This document shows positions 6,639 to 13,539 of a stretch of DNA of 14,551 bases, piece by piece. This DNA comes from Planctomycetota bacterium (GTDB lineage Bacteria; Planctomycetota; Phycisphaerae; UBA1845): positions 1 through 14,551 of the forward strand of contig JAJRUK010000237.1 of the NCBI GenBank assembly GCA_024277835.1, written 5' to 3'. The position numbers and the translations under genes are program-made. Numbering within the stretch: position 1 is the stretch's first letter; each line of letters starts with the position of its first letter. Below the pieces are notes generated by a model. The model did no database searches. It saw only the letters and a list, made by a program, of their open reading frames with translations, and was not told the origin of the DNA.

Positions 6639-8300
6639 ATGACATTTCGGAACAGCTTTACGCAGGCGGCGAAGAGACTCGGGCTGTATGTTTGCGCGCT
6701 GCTCGCGTTCGTTTTGATGGCGATGCCAGGAGTTGCGCAAGAGTCGCAGAGTGAGAAAGAGGCGGTCAACAGCGATGCTCCGATCGGCGACGCAAAAAAA
6801 GCTGCGATACTAACGTTGCACGGCGACATTACGGATGTGACGGCGGAAAGTTTGACTCGCCGGGTTGCGATGGCCAAGGCTCGCGGTGTCGATGTGATCG
6901 TTTTTGATCTTGACACGCCCGGAGGCCTGGTGACCAGTGCGATCGAGATTGCGGATTTGATTCGCAACCTGGTTGACATCAAAACGATCGCATGGGTCAA
7001 TCCCGATGCTTACTCCGGCGGGACAATTGTGGCGGTCGCGTGCGATGAAATCGTGATGGCACGCTCGTCGCGCATGGGCGACTCGCAGGTCATTATGGTC
7101 GGTGAGGGCGGCGCGCAGGCTGTCCCCGAAGACCTACGAGCCAAGGCGTACACGCCCGTCTTGCACGATTTTCGCATGTCAGCCAAGCTCAACGGATACA
7201 GCGAAGTGCTGAGCGAAGCGTTCGTTATCCCTGAGCGCGTGGTCTGGTGGCTTGAGAATATAAAGACGGGCGAGCGCGAGTTTGTCTTTGACGACGAGAA
7301 GGTCAAGCGGGTCGGCGGAGGTTCCGCGAACGCTGATATCGCGTGGAAGAAAGGCGACGCGGTGGCCGAGGGGGCAAGCGAGCGCGAGTGGAAGCTGGTC
7401 GAAACCTACTTCGATATCGTTATAGAAAAAGAACTCCCGCTCACGCAGCCCGTCGTTTCCGGGACGGAGTTGTTGCAGATGTCTCCGGGCGAGGCGCATG
7501 CGTTTGGGTTCAGCAAGGCGCTTGTTCCGGACCGGGCGGCGATGAAAGCGCGCTATAACATTGGCGACGTCGTCGAGCTTGACGCACTTTGGTCCGAGAC
7601 GATGGCGCACTGGTTGACGTCGATGCCGGTACGCGGTTTCTTGTTGATCGTCTTTTTCCTTGGTTTGTATGTCGAGTTTCATACCCCCGGAGTCGGGCTT
7701 GCCGGACTGGTGTCGGTGATTGTGCTCACCGTGTTTGTTGGTGCGCCGTTCCTGACGGGGTTGGCGAACGTCTTTGAAATTGTGTTGATCCTGATCGGGA
7801 TCATTCTTCTTGGCATTGAGATCTTTGTGATTCCGGGGTTCGGGGTCGCGGGGGTTAGCGGGTTGTTGTTGATCTTCGCCGGGATCGTGGCCACGTTCAT
7901 TCCGGATCAGCCGGGGCAGACGATCCCGAGTTTGTTCCCCGCGCTTCCGGCGACGATCGACGGACTCAAGACGGGGGCGGCTACGCTGCTCACTTCGCTG
8001 CTTGTCTCGATGATTGGGATGGCGATGCTGAGTCGATACCTCCCGAAGATGCCGCTGTTTCGTGCGCTAGTCACTGCCAATCCCATGCCCAGCGAGGTGC
8101 AGCTTGACGATCCGTATCGTGGGGCTGCCCATGTTGGCGACGTTGGTGAATGCGAGGGGATGCTTCGACCCTCGGGGCGGGCGCGGTTTGGTTCGGTCCT
8201 TGTTGACGTTGTGACGCAGGGCGATCTTATTGAGGCGGGGACAAAGGTCGAAGTTGTCGAGCGACGCGGAAATCGCGTGGTGGTCCGGGCAGTGGTTTAA
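6639..8300 (+). CDS. nfeD: Long-form NfeD protein with ClpP-like serine protease domain
   Basis: 553 aa. GGAGG at 6625-6629, nine bases ahead, fixes the ATG at 6639. Order of parts: a signal peptide (about 1-34, cut near GVAQ); a ClpP-class protease fold (about 54-197) with the DTPGG turn (92-96) and YSGGT, where Ser126 is the likely nucleophile, and a likely general-base Lys169 in RAKAYTPVL; an extra segment (about 200-270) not seen in short bacterial relatives; LLQMSPGEAHAFGFSKALV; about five membrane helices (331-465); and a C-terminal OB-fold NfeD domain (about 488-553, VGDVGECEGMLRPSG to VEVVERRGNRVVVRAVV). Relatives associate with flotillin/stomatin-type proteins, and archaeal homologues cleave stomatin C-termini (family knowledge). 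A short NfeD and FloA lie downstream, like yqeZ-floA of Bacillus. Confidence 0.93.
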   Translation: MTFRNSFTQAAKRLGLYVCALLAFVLMAMPGVAQESQSEKEAVNSDAPIGDAKKAAILTLHGDITDVTAESLTRRVAMAKARGVDVIVFDLDTPGGLVTSAIEIADLIRNLVDIKTIAWVNPDAYSGGTIVAVACDEIVMARSSRMGDSQVIMVGEGGAQAVPEDLRAKAYTPVLHDFRMSAKLNGYSEVLSEAFVIPERVVWWLENIKTGEREFVFDDEKVKRVGGGSANADIAWKKGDAVAEGASEREWKLVETYFDIVIEKELPLTQPVVSGTELLQMSPGEAHAFGFSKALVPDRAAMKARYNIGDVVELDALWSETMAHWLTSMPVRGFLLIVFFLGLYVEFHTPGVGLAGLVSVIVLTVFVGAPFLTGLANVFEIVLILIGIILLGIEIFVIPGFGVAGVSGLLLIFAGIVATFIPDQPGQTIPSLFPALPATIDGLKTGAATLLTSLLVSMIGMAMLSRYLPKMPLFRALVTANPMPSEVQLDDPYRGAAHVGDVGECEGMLRPSGRARFGSVLVDVVTQGDLIEAGTKVEVVERRGNRVVVRAVV

Positions 8301-8306
8301 CAGCTT

Positions 8307-8411
8307 GTTGAAAAACGAAGTTTTCCAATGTGGCGCCGGTTTGTAACCGGTGCTAGACCCCGCAGCAAGAGATATCGCACCGGTTACAAACCGGTGCCAC
8401 ACTTTTTCAAC
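8307..8411. repeat. Nested palindromic repeat, family B, between the two nfeD genes
   Basis: The arms 8329-8353 and 8377-8401 are reverse complements over 25 bp with one mismatch. Each arm is itself a hairpin: CCGGTTTGTAACCGG on the left and CACCGGTTACAAACCGGTG on the right. An outer pair, GTTGAAAAA (8307-8315) with TTTTTCAAC (8403-8411), encloses the arms, and the T5 run lies just after the stem. It can therefore fold as one long stem or as two separate hairpins. It looks like a REP/MITE-type dispersed element and might lower transcription into the downstream genes. Confidence 0.8.
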
Positions 8412-8441
8412 AGCCCGTTAAGGTCATGGGTTGGTGAAAAC

Positions 8442-8446
8442 GAGGA
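8442..8446 (+). promoter_or_regulatory. Ribosome site deciding the start of short NfeD
   Basis: GAGGA lies eight bases before the GTG at 8455. The upstream alternatives TTG 8431 and GTG 8434 have only the weaker AAGG at 8420-8423 and would add eight or seven charged residues before the first helix. Confidence 0.5.
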
Positions 8447-8454
8447 AACGCGAC

Positions 8455-8946
8455 GTGTCGGACGGTAGTCTTATCGCAGTGCTTTTTGTTGTTGGGGCGG
8501 TTGTGCTTTTTGCGGAACTGCTGCTGCCGTCGTTTGGGCTGTTGACTGCGATCGCGATTGGGTGTTTTGTTGGGGCTGTGGTCCTGACGTTTCAGGCCTA
8601 TGGTCAGACGGCGGGTTTGATCGCGGCGGTTTCGTGTGCGGTTGGTCTGCCGGTTTGCGGTTCGATCGCGATGCGCGTTTGGCCTCGCACTTGGTTGGGG
8701 AAGATGATCATTCCGCCGAACCCTGTGTTGACGGATAAGGATACGAGTATTCCGGTAGCAGAGCTAAGTGCGCTCATCGGAAAGACGGGTCGTTCGATGT
8801 CACCGCTGCGTCCCGTCGGCATTTGCGAGTTTGATGGTCAGCGAATATCGTGCGTTGCGGAATCGGGTTTGGTCGATATTGGAACGGTGGTTGAGGGCGT
8901 CGGCGTTTCCGGTGGGAATCTCACCGTTGCGTTGAAGAAAGTCTAA
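8455..8946 (+). CDS. Short-form NfeD-domain membrane protein
   Basis: 163 aa from the GTG at 8455. Three hydrophobic segments (about 5-27, 29-46 and 53-73) are followed by a short linker and an OB-fold NfeD domain (about 107-162: LIGKTGRSMSPLRPVGICEFDG, then VDIGTVVEGVGVSGGNLTVAL). There is no protease domain, as in NfeD1b-type proteins. In family knowledge the NfeD OB domain binds flotillin/stomatin-like partners, and the position 102 bases before floA fits that. It is separated from the long nfeD by the family B repeat, so it may have its own start or depend on read-through. No signal peptide beyond the first helix is seen. Confidence 0.88.
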   Translation: MSDGSLIAVLFVVGAVVLFAELLLPSFGLLTAIAIGCFVGAVVLTFQAYGQTAGLIAAVSCAVGLPVCGSIAMRVWPRTWLGKMIIPPNPVLTDKDTSIPVAELSALIGKTGRSMSPLRPVGICEFDGQRISCVAESGLVDIGTVVEGVGVSGGNLTVALKKV

Positions 8947-9035
8947 ATTCGGTCGGTACGAGATACGGTAAACGGGTTCGATTCGAGATGTTCCTCGGCG
9001 ACCCCGCGGAAGTTGCGTTTTTTTCAAAGACGCGA

Positions 9036-9041
9036 GAAAGG
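9036..9041 (+). promoter_or_regulatory. Ribosome site deciding the start of floA
   Basis: GAAAGG lies seven bases before the ATG at 9049. An in-frame TTG at 9013 would add 12 residues (head RFFQRREKGQV) and has no ribosome site. Confidence 0.5.
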
Positions 9042-9048
9042 TCAAGTC

Positions 9049-10095
9049 ATGGATGCAAACGTGAGTGCGTTGCTGGGGCAGTCTGGTTGGAGCACGATCT
9101 ATTGGATCATCGCCGGCGGTGCTGGTCTGGTCGCGCTGGTTCTTTTCGTTTTTGTACTGAAGTACATCAACCTCTGGGTGCAGGCGATGATGAGCAACGC
9201 CGAGGTCGGGATGCTCGAAATCATTGGCATGCATTTCCGCAAGGTCAACTCCACTACGATCGTGCTCTCGAAGATCCAGCTTGTAAAGTCAGGGATCCAC
9301 GAGGTCACCACGAACGACCTGGAGAGTCATTACCTCGCGGGCGGTCGGGTTCCGAATGTGGTTCGTTCGATGATCGCTGCCAATCGCGCACAACTCTCGC
9401 TCGACTGGAAGGCCGCCTGCGGGATCGATCTCGCCGGGCGCGATATCATCGACGCGGTGAATACCAGTGTGAATCCCAAGGTGATCGATTGCCCGAGTCG
9501 CGAATCAGGTAAGCCAACCATCGACGCCGTCTCCAAAGACGGGATTCAGCTCAGGGCGAAAGCACGCGTGACGGTTCGCACGAATTTGCCTCAGCTTATT
9601 GGTGGTGCAACAGAGGAGACGGTCGTCGCTCGCGTCGGCGAGGCGATCGTTAGCGCGATCGGTTCTGCCGAGACGCATAAAGATGTTCTTGCCGACCCGG
9701 ATCGCATCACCAAAGCGGTCTTGGTGAAGGGGTTGGATTCGGGAACGGCGTTTGAGATTCTGTCGATCGATATCGCCGACGTCGATGTTGGCGAGAACAT
9801 CGGTGCCAAGCTCCAGGCTGACCAGGCGGAAGCCGACAAAAGGCGATATCAAGCTGAGGCTGAGAAGCGTCGGGCGATGGCGATTGCGCTGGCAGCCGAG
9901 AACAAAGCCAAGATCGAAGAAAACCGCGCACACGTCGTGCTCGCAGAAGCCGAAGTGCCCAAGGCGATGGCTGAGGCGTTTCGCAAGGGCAACATGGGGA
10001 TCATGGACTACTACCGCATGAAGAACATTCAGGCGGATACGGGGATGCGTGATTCGATCGGTCGCGAGGATGGTACGCAGGATTCGAAGGGCTAA
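9049..10095 (+). CDS. floA: Flotillin-like protein FloA
   Basis: 348 aa from the ATG at 9049. It forms membrane-associated oligomers that organise fluid microdomains and influence lipid order and secretion (known for Bacillus FloA). One N-terminal hydrophobic segment (about 14-44) is followed by a SPFH/PHB-like core (about 50-245), including AANRAQLSLDWKAACGIDLAGRDI, the DAVNTSVNPKVIDCP segment, KDGIQLRAKARVTVRTNL and the GGATEETVVARVGEAIVSAIGSA signature. A charged Ala/Glu/Lys-rich coiled-coil stretch (about 250-312, LQADQAEADKRRYQAEAEKRRAMAIA in part) leads to GNMGIMDYYRMKNIQADTGMR. The length matches the family. It is two bases ahead of the next gene, which implies translational coupling. 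Confidence 0.96.
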   Translation: MDANVSALLGQSGWSTIYWIIAGGAGLVALVLFVFVLKYINLWVQAMMSNAEVGMLEIIGMHFRKVNSTTIVLSKIQLVKSGIHEVTTNDLESHYLAGGRVPNVVRSMIAANRAQLSLDWKAACGIDLAGRDIIDAVNTSVNPKVIDCPSRESGKPTIDAVSKDGIQLRAKARVTVRTNLPQLIGGATEETVVARVGEAIVSAIGSAETHKDVLADPDRITKAVLVKGLDSGTAFEILSIDIADVDVGENIGAKLQADQAEADKRRYQAEAEKRRAMAIALAAENKAKIEENRAHVVLAEAEVPKAMAEAFRKGNMGIMDYYRMKNIQADTGMRDSIGREDGTQDSKG

Positions 10096-10097
10096 CG

Positions 10098-10874
10098 ATG
10101 ATCGCGCTCTTGCAAATGGAAGTGATGGGCGGCGCATCCGCTGGTGCGGCGTCGGGAGGCCAACTTCTCGCCCGGGGCGATCTTGGCGACTGGGGGCAGT
10201 TGATCGTTGTCGCCCTTGTTTTCGTGGCGTCTGGCGTGAACGGGCTGATCCAGGCTGCGAAGAAAAAACGGGAGGCGAAGGAACGAGAGCGACAGACGCC
10301 CATGTCCAAGCCCTCGCCAACCTCGCCCGCTGTAAAGCCCGCGCGCGCGAGGACGGTGCAGCGGCAGACTGAACAAACGCAGCAGCCAATCCCCCTTGGT
10401 CCGAAACCCCAAGCCCGACGGCGCCCAGACCCCCCACGGCCACGTCCGTCCACGGTGTCACAGTCGCCGCCGACTGCCAATGTGCCGCCTATTTTCGAGT
10501 CGCTTGCGGAGGCGATTCGCGAAGCCAACAAAGACAAATCTCAGCGAAGTAGCAAGGGCAAGCGTCGCGTCCCCGCGCGTGAACCCGCTCGTCCGGTCGC
10601 GTCTGCGAAACCCCCCAAAAAGAAGGCCCATCAAGCCGTTTCAGACCGTCGCTTTATTCAAAAACACGAGCAAGAACACGATGCTTCGATGGAGAAACGA
10701 TTGGGAAGCCTTGCCGAAGGTGTCGTGAAACCGTTGGCGGTCAACCCGTACGCGAAGAAGACCGTCGGCGCGGCTGTTCTCCATGGTGTGGATCTGCGTC
10801 AGGCGATCATTCTCAAGGAAATCCTCGGTCCGCCCGTGGCGATGCGGGACACCGACGACTACTTCAACCCGTAA
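10098..10874 (+). CDS. Uncharacterised FloA-linked membrane-anchored protein
   Basis: 258 aa, not recognised. The ATG follows the floA stop by two bases, and GAAGGG (10086-10091), inside the end of floA, lies six bases ahead, so the genes are translationally coupled. The N-terminal 33 residues are Gly/Ala-rich. A single hydrophobic helix spans about 34-52 and is followed at once by AAKKKREAKERERQ, which by the positive-inside rule leaves the bulk in the cytoplasm. Residues 66-180 are Pro/Arg/Lys/Gln-rich and probably disordered. A short helical patch, FESLAEAIREANKDK (133-147), interrupts them. Residues about 182-250 look folded, ending with VDLRQAIILKEILGPPVAMR. The basic linker could contact nucleic acid, lipid or FloA. 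The last 16 bases overlap the end of the convergent regulator gene. Confidence 0.8.
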   Translation: MIALLQMEVMGGASAGAASGGQLLARGDLGDWGQLIVVALVFVASGVNGLIQAAKKKREAKERERQTPMSKPSPTSPAVKPARARTVQRQTEQTQQPIPLGPKPQARRRPDPPRPRPSTVSQSPPTANVPPIFESLAEAIREANKDKSQRSSKGKRRVPAREPARPVASAKPPKKKAHQAVSDRRFIQKHEQEHDASMEKRLGSLAEGVVKPLAVNPYAKKTVGAAVLHGVDLRQAIILKEILGPPVAMRDTDDYFNP

Positions 10875-12235
10875 TCGCGCAGCTTTCGGTAGAGCGTTCT
10901 TGCTCCGATCCCTAGCGCCTTGGCTGTTTTCTCGCGGTTGCCGCCGAACATGCGAAGCGTGTTCATGATGTGCAGCTTCTCCACATCTGCCATTGTCATA
11001 CCAGCCAGGTTGGGCGGACCGGCGTGGACGATGTCGGTTGAAGCCCGGAGCGATTCGGGCAGATCGCCGACGTCGAGGGTTGGCTCTTCCGCTTCCAGAC
11101 ACATTTGAAAAACGACGTTGCGAAGCTCTCGCACGTTGCCGGGCCAAGTGTGGTTGGCGAGCTTGCGCATGACCTCCGGGGTTGTACCTTCAAAGTTCGT
11201 TTCGTTTTCCCGGTTCGCCTGCTCGATAAATCGCGTGACAAGAACGGGGATGTCTTCACGGCGATCGCGCAACGGCGGCAAACGCAGTGCGCCCTGCGCA
11301 TGAAGGCGATAGAACAAGTCTTCACGAAATTTACCCTCGCGAACGAGTTGCGAAAGGTCATGATTGGTTGCCGCGACAAAGCGTACGTCGAAGTACTGCG
11401 GGTCGTTGGTGCCAACGCGAAGAACCTCCCCCGATTCGAGTGTGCGGAGCAGTTTCGCCTGCATTTGCAGGGGCATATCGCCGATTTCATCGAAGAAAAG
11501 CGTTCCGCCGTCGGCTGCCTGCACAAGACCCTTGCGGTCCATGATCGCTCCGGTAAACGAGCCCTTCACATGCCCGAACAGCTCGCTCTCAAGGAGTGTT
11601 TCGCTGACGGCTGCACAGTTGAGGACTTTGAACGGCTTATTTGCCCGCGGCGAGTTCTGATGAACCGCCTGTGCGAACAGTTCCTTGCCCGTTCCCGTTT
11701 CGCCCACGACGAGTACGGTGCTCTTGCTGCGAGCAATTTTCTTGAGGCGTTTGATCTCGCGCTGGATAGTGTCGGACGCTCCAATGATGCCCCCAAAGTC
11801 GAAGGCGGTGTCCGCTTGTTCCCGCATCACCTTCACCTCGCGAGCGGTGACCGCTTGCTTGGCGGCGCGCTGCACCTTGTCGCGAAGTATGTCGATGTCA
11901 ATGGGTTTGATGAGGTAGTCATACGCACGGAACTTGCTATCGGGACTCAGTGCGTCGCGGGCAAGCTCTTCGCTGCCGTAAGCGGTGATGAGAATGACTT
12001 CCGTCTCGGGGCAAATTTCCTTGGCTTTTCGGAGGACGTCCATCCCGTTGAACTTTCCGCCCAGTTTGTAGTCGGTGATGATCACGTCCGGCGGGCGAGA
12101 CTTGATGCTGTCGATCGCGCCGCTTCCGCTAGTAACGACGTTGCAGGCGAAGTCGTTGCGCGAGAGGGCTTCGGCGATGGCTTCGCCGTGAGCTTGCTCG
12201 TCTTCGACAATGAGTACAAATGCAGTGTCCGCCAT
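10859..12235 (-). CDS. Sigma-54-dependent response regulator (NtrC family)
   Basis: 458 aa from the ATG at 12235; an ATG at 12247 would add four residues. A receiver domain (about 6-125) has acidic Glu11/Asp12, phospho-acceptor Asp55 in IITDYKLGG, Thr84 and Lys110. The AAA+ domain (about 148-380) has Walker A GETGTGKE (178-185), the sigma-54 contact loop GSFTGA (225-230; Ala of the usual GAFTGA replaced by Ser, a common variant), Walker B GGTLFFDEIGD (243-253), FREDLFYRL with arginine residues, and WPGNVREL (364-371). The C-terminal Fis-type helix-turn-helix is GGNREKTAKALGIGARTLYRKLRDYGLK (431-458). It activates transcription from -24/-12 promoters when phosphorylated. The kinase ends 28-40 bases upstream, so the two are a pair. 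Targets are unknown; no convincing -24/-12 site was found in the window. Confidence 0.95.
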   Translation of the reverse strand: MADTAFVLIVEDEQAHGEAIAEALSRNDFACNVVTSGSGAIDSIKSRPPDVIITDYKLGGKFNGMDVLRKAKEICPETEVILITAYGSEELARDALSPDSKFRAYDYLIKPIDIDILRDKVQRAAKQAVTAREVKVMREQADTAFDFGGIIGASDTIQREIKRLKKIARSKSTVLVVGETGTGKELFAQAVHQNSPRANKPFKVLNCAAVSETLLESELFGHVKGSFTGAIMDRKGLVQAADGGTLFFDEIGDMPLQMQAKLLRTLESGEVLRVGTNDPQYFDVRFVAATNHDLSQLVREGKFREDLFYRLHAQGALRLPPLRDRREDIPVLVTRFIEQANRENETNFEGTTPEVMRKLANHTWPGNVRELRNVVFQMCLEAEEPTLDVGDLPESLRASTDIVHAGPPNLAGMTMADVEKLHIMNTLRMFGGNREKTAKALGIGARTLYRKLRDYGLK

Positions 12236-12275
12236 GATGCCGCTCATTGTAATCGGATTTCGCGCAAGGTCAGCC

Positions 12276-13145
12276 TCATTGCGATTTCGTTGGGGGGGTG
12301 GGGTTGTCGGGGTGTGTAGCCGGGAGGCGAACGGTGAAGGTCGTGCCCTTGGCAAGTTCGCTTGAAAAAGTGAGCGTTCCGCCGTGCTCGTGGATGATCC
12401 GCTGGGTAATCGATAAGCCCAGTCCGGTCCCTTTGCCCTTCGTGGAAAAGAAGGGTTTGAGGACGCGGTCGTAATCCTCCGGTGCGATTCCAACGCCGGT
12501 GTCTGTGACCGTGACCCACGCGTCATCGTCGCTCGTACCAGCTGCGATTCGCAACGTACCGCCATCTGGCATCGCCTGGTGCGCGTTGATGGCGAGGTTA
12601 AGAACCGCCTGGCTGAGCAGATTCTCGTCACCGAGGCAGATTGCGACCGAGTTGGACGCTTCATCGCTCGGCACTGAAATCGTCAACTCAACCTGACTCG
12701 ACGCCAGAAGCGGATCAAGGAACGTCCCCAGCCTCTGAATCAGATCGCCAAGATTGACCTCTTTTTCCGCGAGCGTGACCGGCCCGGCGAGGTTGAGAAA
12801 TTCGTCGAAGAGCTGTTGAAGTCGGTCCGCCTCGCGTCGCAGGCCATCGACTTTGAGCAAGCTGCGTCGCCGCGTGTCGTGAAAGTCGGCTGTCTCGTCG
12901 CGCAGGTCTTCCGCGAGGAGCTTGAGGTTGATCATCATCGTCGAAAGTGGGTTGCGCAACTCGTGGGCGAGTCCGCCGGCAAGCTCCGCCAGTTCAGCAA
13001 TGCGTCGCGCGTCGTCGCTTGATCGATCGATAGACGTGTTGGTCGGTTTATGCGAAGACAAAAGTGCCCATGTGCGGGCGCGCCAGCGCCCGCGCCCCAA
13101 AGTGTATGCGAGCGCACCACCCTGCGCAGCCAACCATAACGTCAA
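12276..13145 (-). CDS. Sensor histidine kinase, partner of the sigma-54 regulator
   Basis: About 289 aa from a TTG at 13145; no in-frame ATG precedes the catalytic part. A GTG at 13220 would give 314 aa but overlap the cold-shock gene by 59 bases. Numbering here is from 13145. A short hydrophobic segment (TLWLAAQGGALAYTL) may anchor it; no separate sensor domain is seen. The HisKA H-box is AGGLAHELRNPLST with phospho-acceptor His61. The HATPase part has the N-box NLAINAHQAM (Asn183/187), G1 DTGVGI (from 215), an F-box PFFSTKGKG and G2 GTGLGLSI (about 239-246). It autophosphorylates and passes phosphate to the downstream regulator. The signal is unknown; partners or the membrane segment may supply it. 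The exact start is uncertain. Confidence 0.9.
   Translation of the reverse strand: MTLWLAAQGGALAYTLGRGRWRARTWALLSSHKPTNTSIDRSSDDARRIAELAELAGGLAHELRNPLSTMMINLKLLAEDLRDETADFHDTRRRSLLKVDGLRREADRLQQLFDEFLNLAGPVTLAEKEVNLGDLIQRLGTFLDPLLASSQVELTISVPSDEASNSVAICLGDENLLSQAVLNLAINAHQAMPDGGTLRIAAGTSDDDAWVTVTDTGVGIAPEDYDRVLKPFFSTKGKGTGLGLSITQRIIHEHGGTLTFSSELAKGTTFTVRLPATHPDNPTPPTKSQ
13074..13093. repeat. GC-rich perfect hairpin within the kinase 5' region
   Basis: GCGGGCGC (13074-13081) and GCGCCCGC (13086-13093) are exact reverse complements around loop GCCA. It encodes the basic GRGRWRAR stretch just after the kinase's hydrophobic segment. It may be codon-driven chance in GC-rich DNA, or a small palindromic insertion. 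Confidence 0.4.
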
Positions 13146-13161
13146 GATCGCCGAGGCGAAT

Positions 13162-13389
13162 CTACTCGTCAGATTCTGCTGGCGGATTGACCCGCCGGAC
13201 GTTTTGAGCCTGAGGCCCACGGTCCGAATCGGTCATTTCGTATTCGACCTCTTCGCCGTCTTTGAGAGCGCGAAAACCATCGCCCTCGATCGAGCTATAA
13301 TGGACGAACACGTCCTTTTCGCCGTCAGGTCCAACGATGAACCCAAAGCCTTTTTTAACGTCAAACCACTTTATCACACCGGTTGGCAT
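13162..13389 (-). CDS. Cold-shock domain protein (CspA family)
   Basis: A 75-aa single-domain OB-fold protein that binds single-stranded RNA/DNA and acts as an RNA chaperone. The start is set by GGGAGG (+ strand 13396-13401), six bases upstream, and by the family-typical opening MPTGVIKWFDVKKGFGFI. RNP1 (KKGFGFI, 12-18) and RNP2 (VFVHYSS, 27-33) carry the aromatic nucleic-acid contacts. The C-terminal seven or eight residues (PPAESDE) form an acidic extension. It lies behind pnp with a 150-base gap and ahead of the kinase gene. The long leader would allow post-transcriptional control as in other cold-shock genes, but no such element was identified. Confidence 0.95.
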   Translation of the reverse strand: MPTGVIKWFDVKKGFGFIVGPDGEKDVFVHYSSIEGDGFRALKDGEEVEYEMTDSDRGPQAQNVRRVNPPAESDE

Positions 13390-13432
13390 AAATCGCCTCC
13401 CAAACCGCAAACGGATAGAAACGTGGGCGCGC

Positions 13433-13456
13433 CGCAGGTCCGTTTCAAAACCTGCG
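13433..13456 (-). repeat. Hairpin between pnp and the cold-shock gene
   Basis: On the minus strand CGCAGGT (13456-13450) pairs with ACCTGCG (13439-13433) around a 10-base loop containing TTTGAAACGG. It lies in the cold-shock leader and 84 bases past the pnp stop. No T-run follows, so it is not a standard terminator. It resembles the short palindrome behind fcl. Confidence 0.5.
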
Positions 13457-13539
13457 ACAGCGCCACAACCATATGCGTATCGATCACGGAACCGTTCCCG
13501 CAATCGCAACTCTTTCCAGTGCGAGCGAACCGCAGCAAC

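Noticed and set aside
9011..9030. T-run (9018-9024) before floA as an intrinsic terminator
   Set aside because: No stable GC-rich stem precedes the seven Ts, and the run lies just ahead of the floA ribosome site.
11105..12319. Plus-strand open frame of 404 codons opposite the response regulator
   Set aside because: It is the antisense shadow of a clear NtrC-family gene; its product shows no domain pattern, and such long mirrors are common at this GC content.
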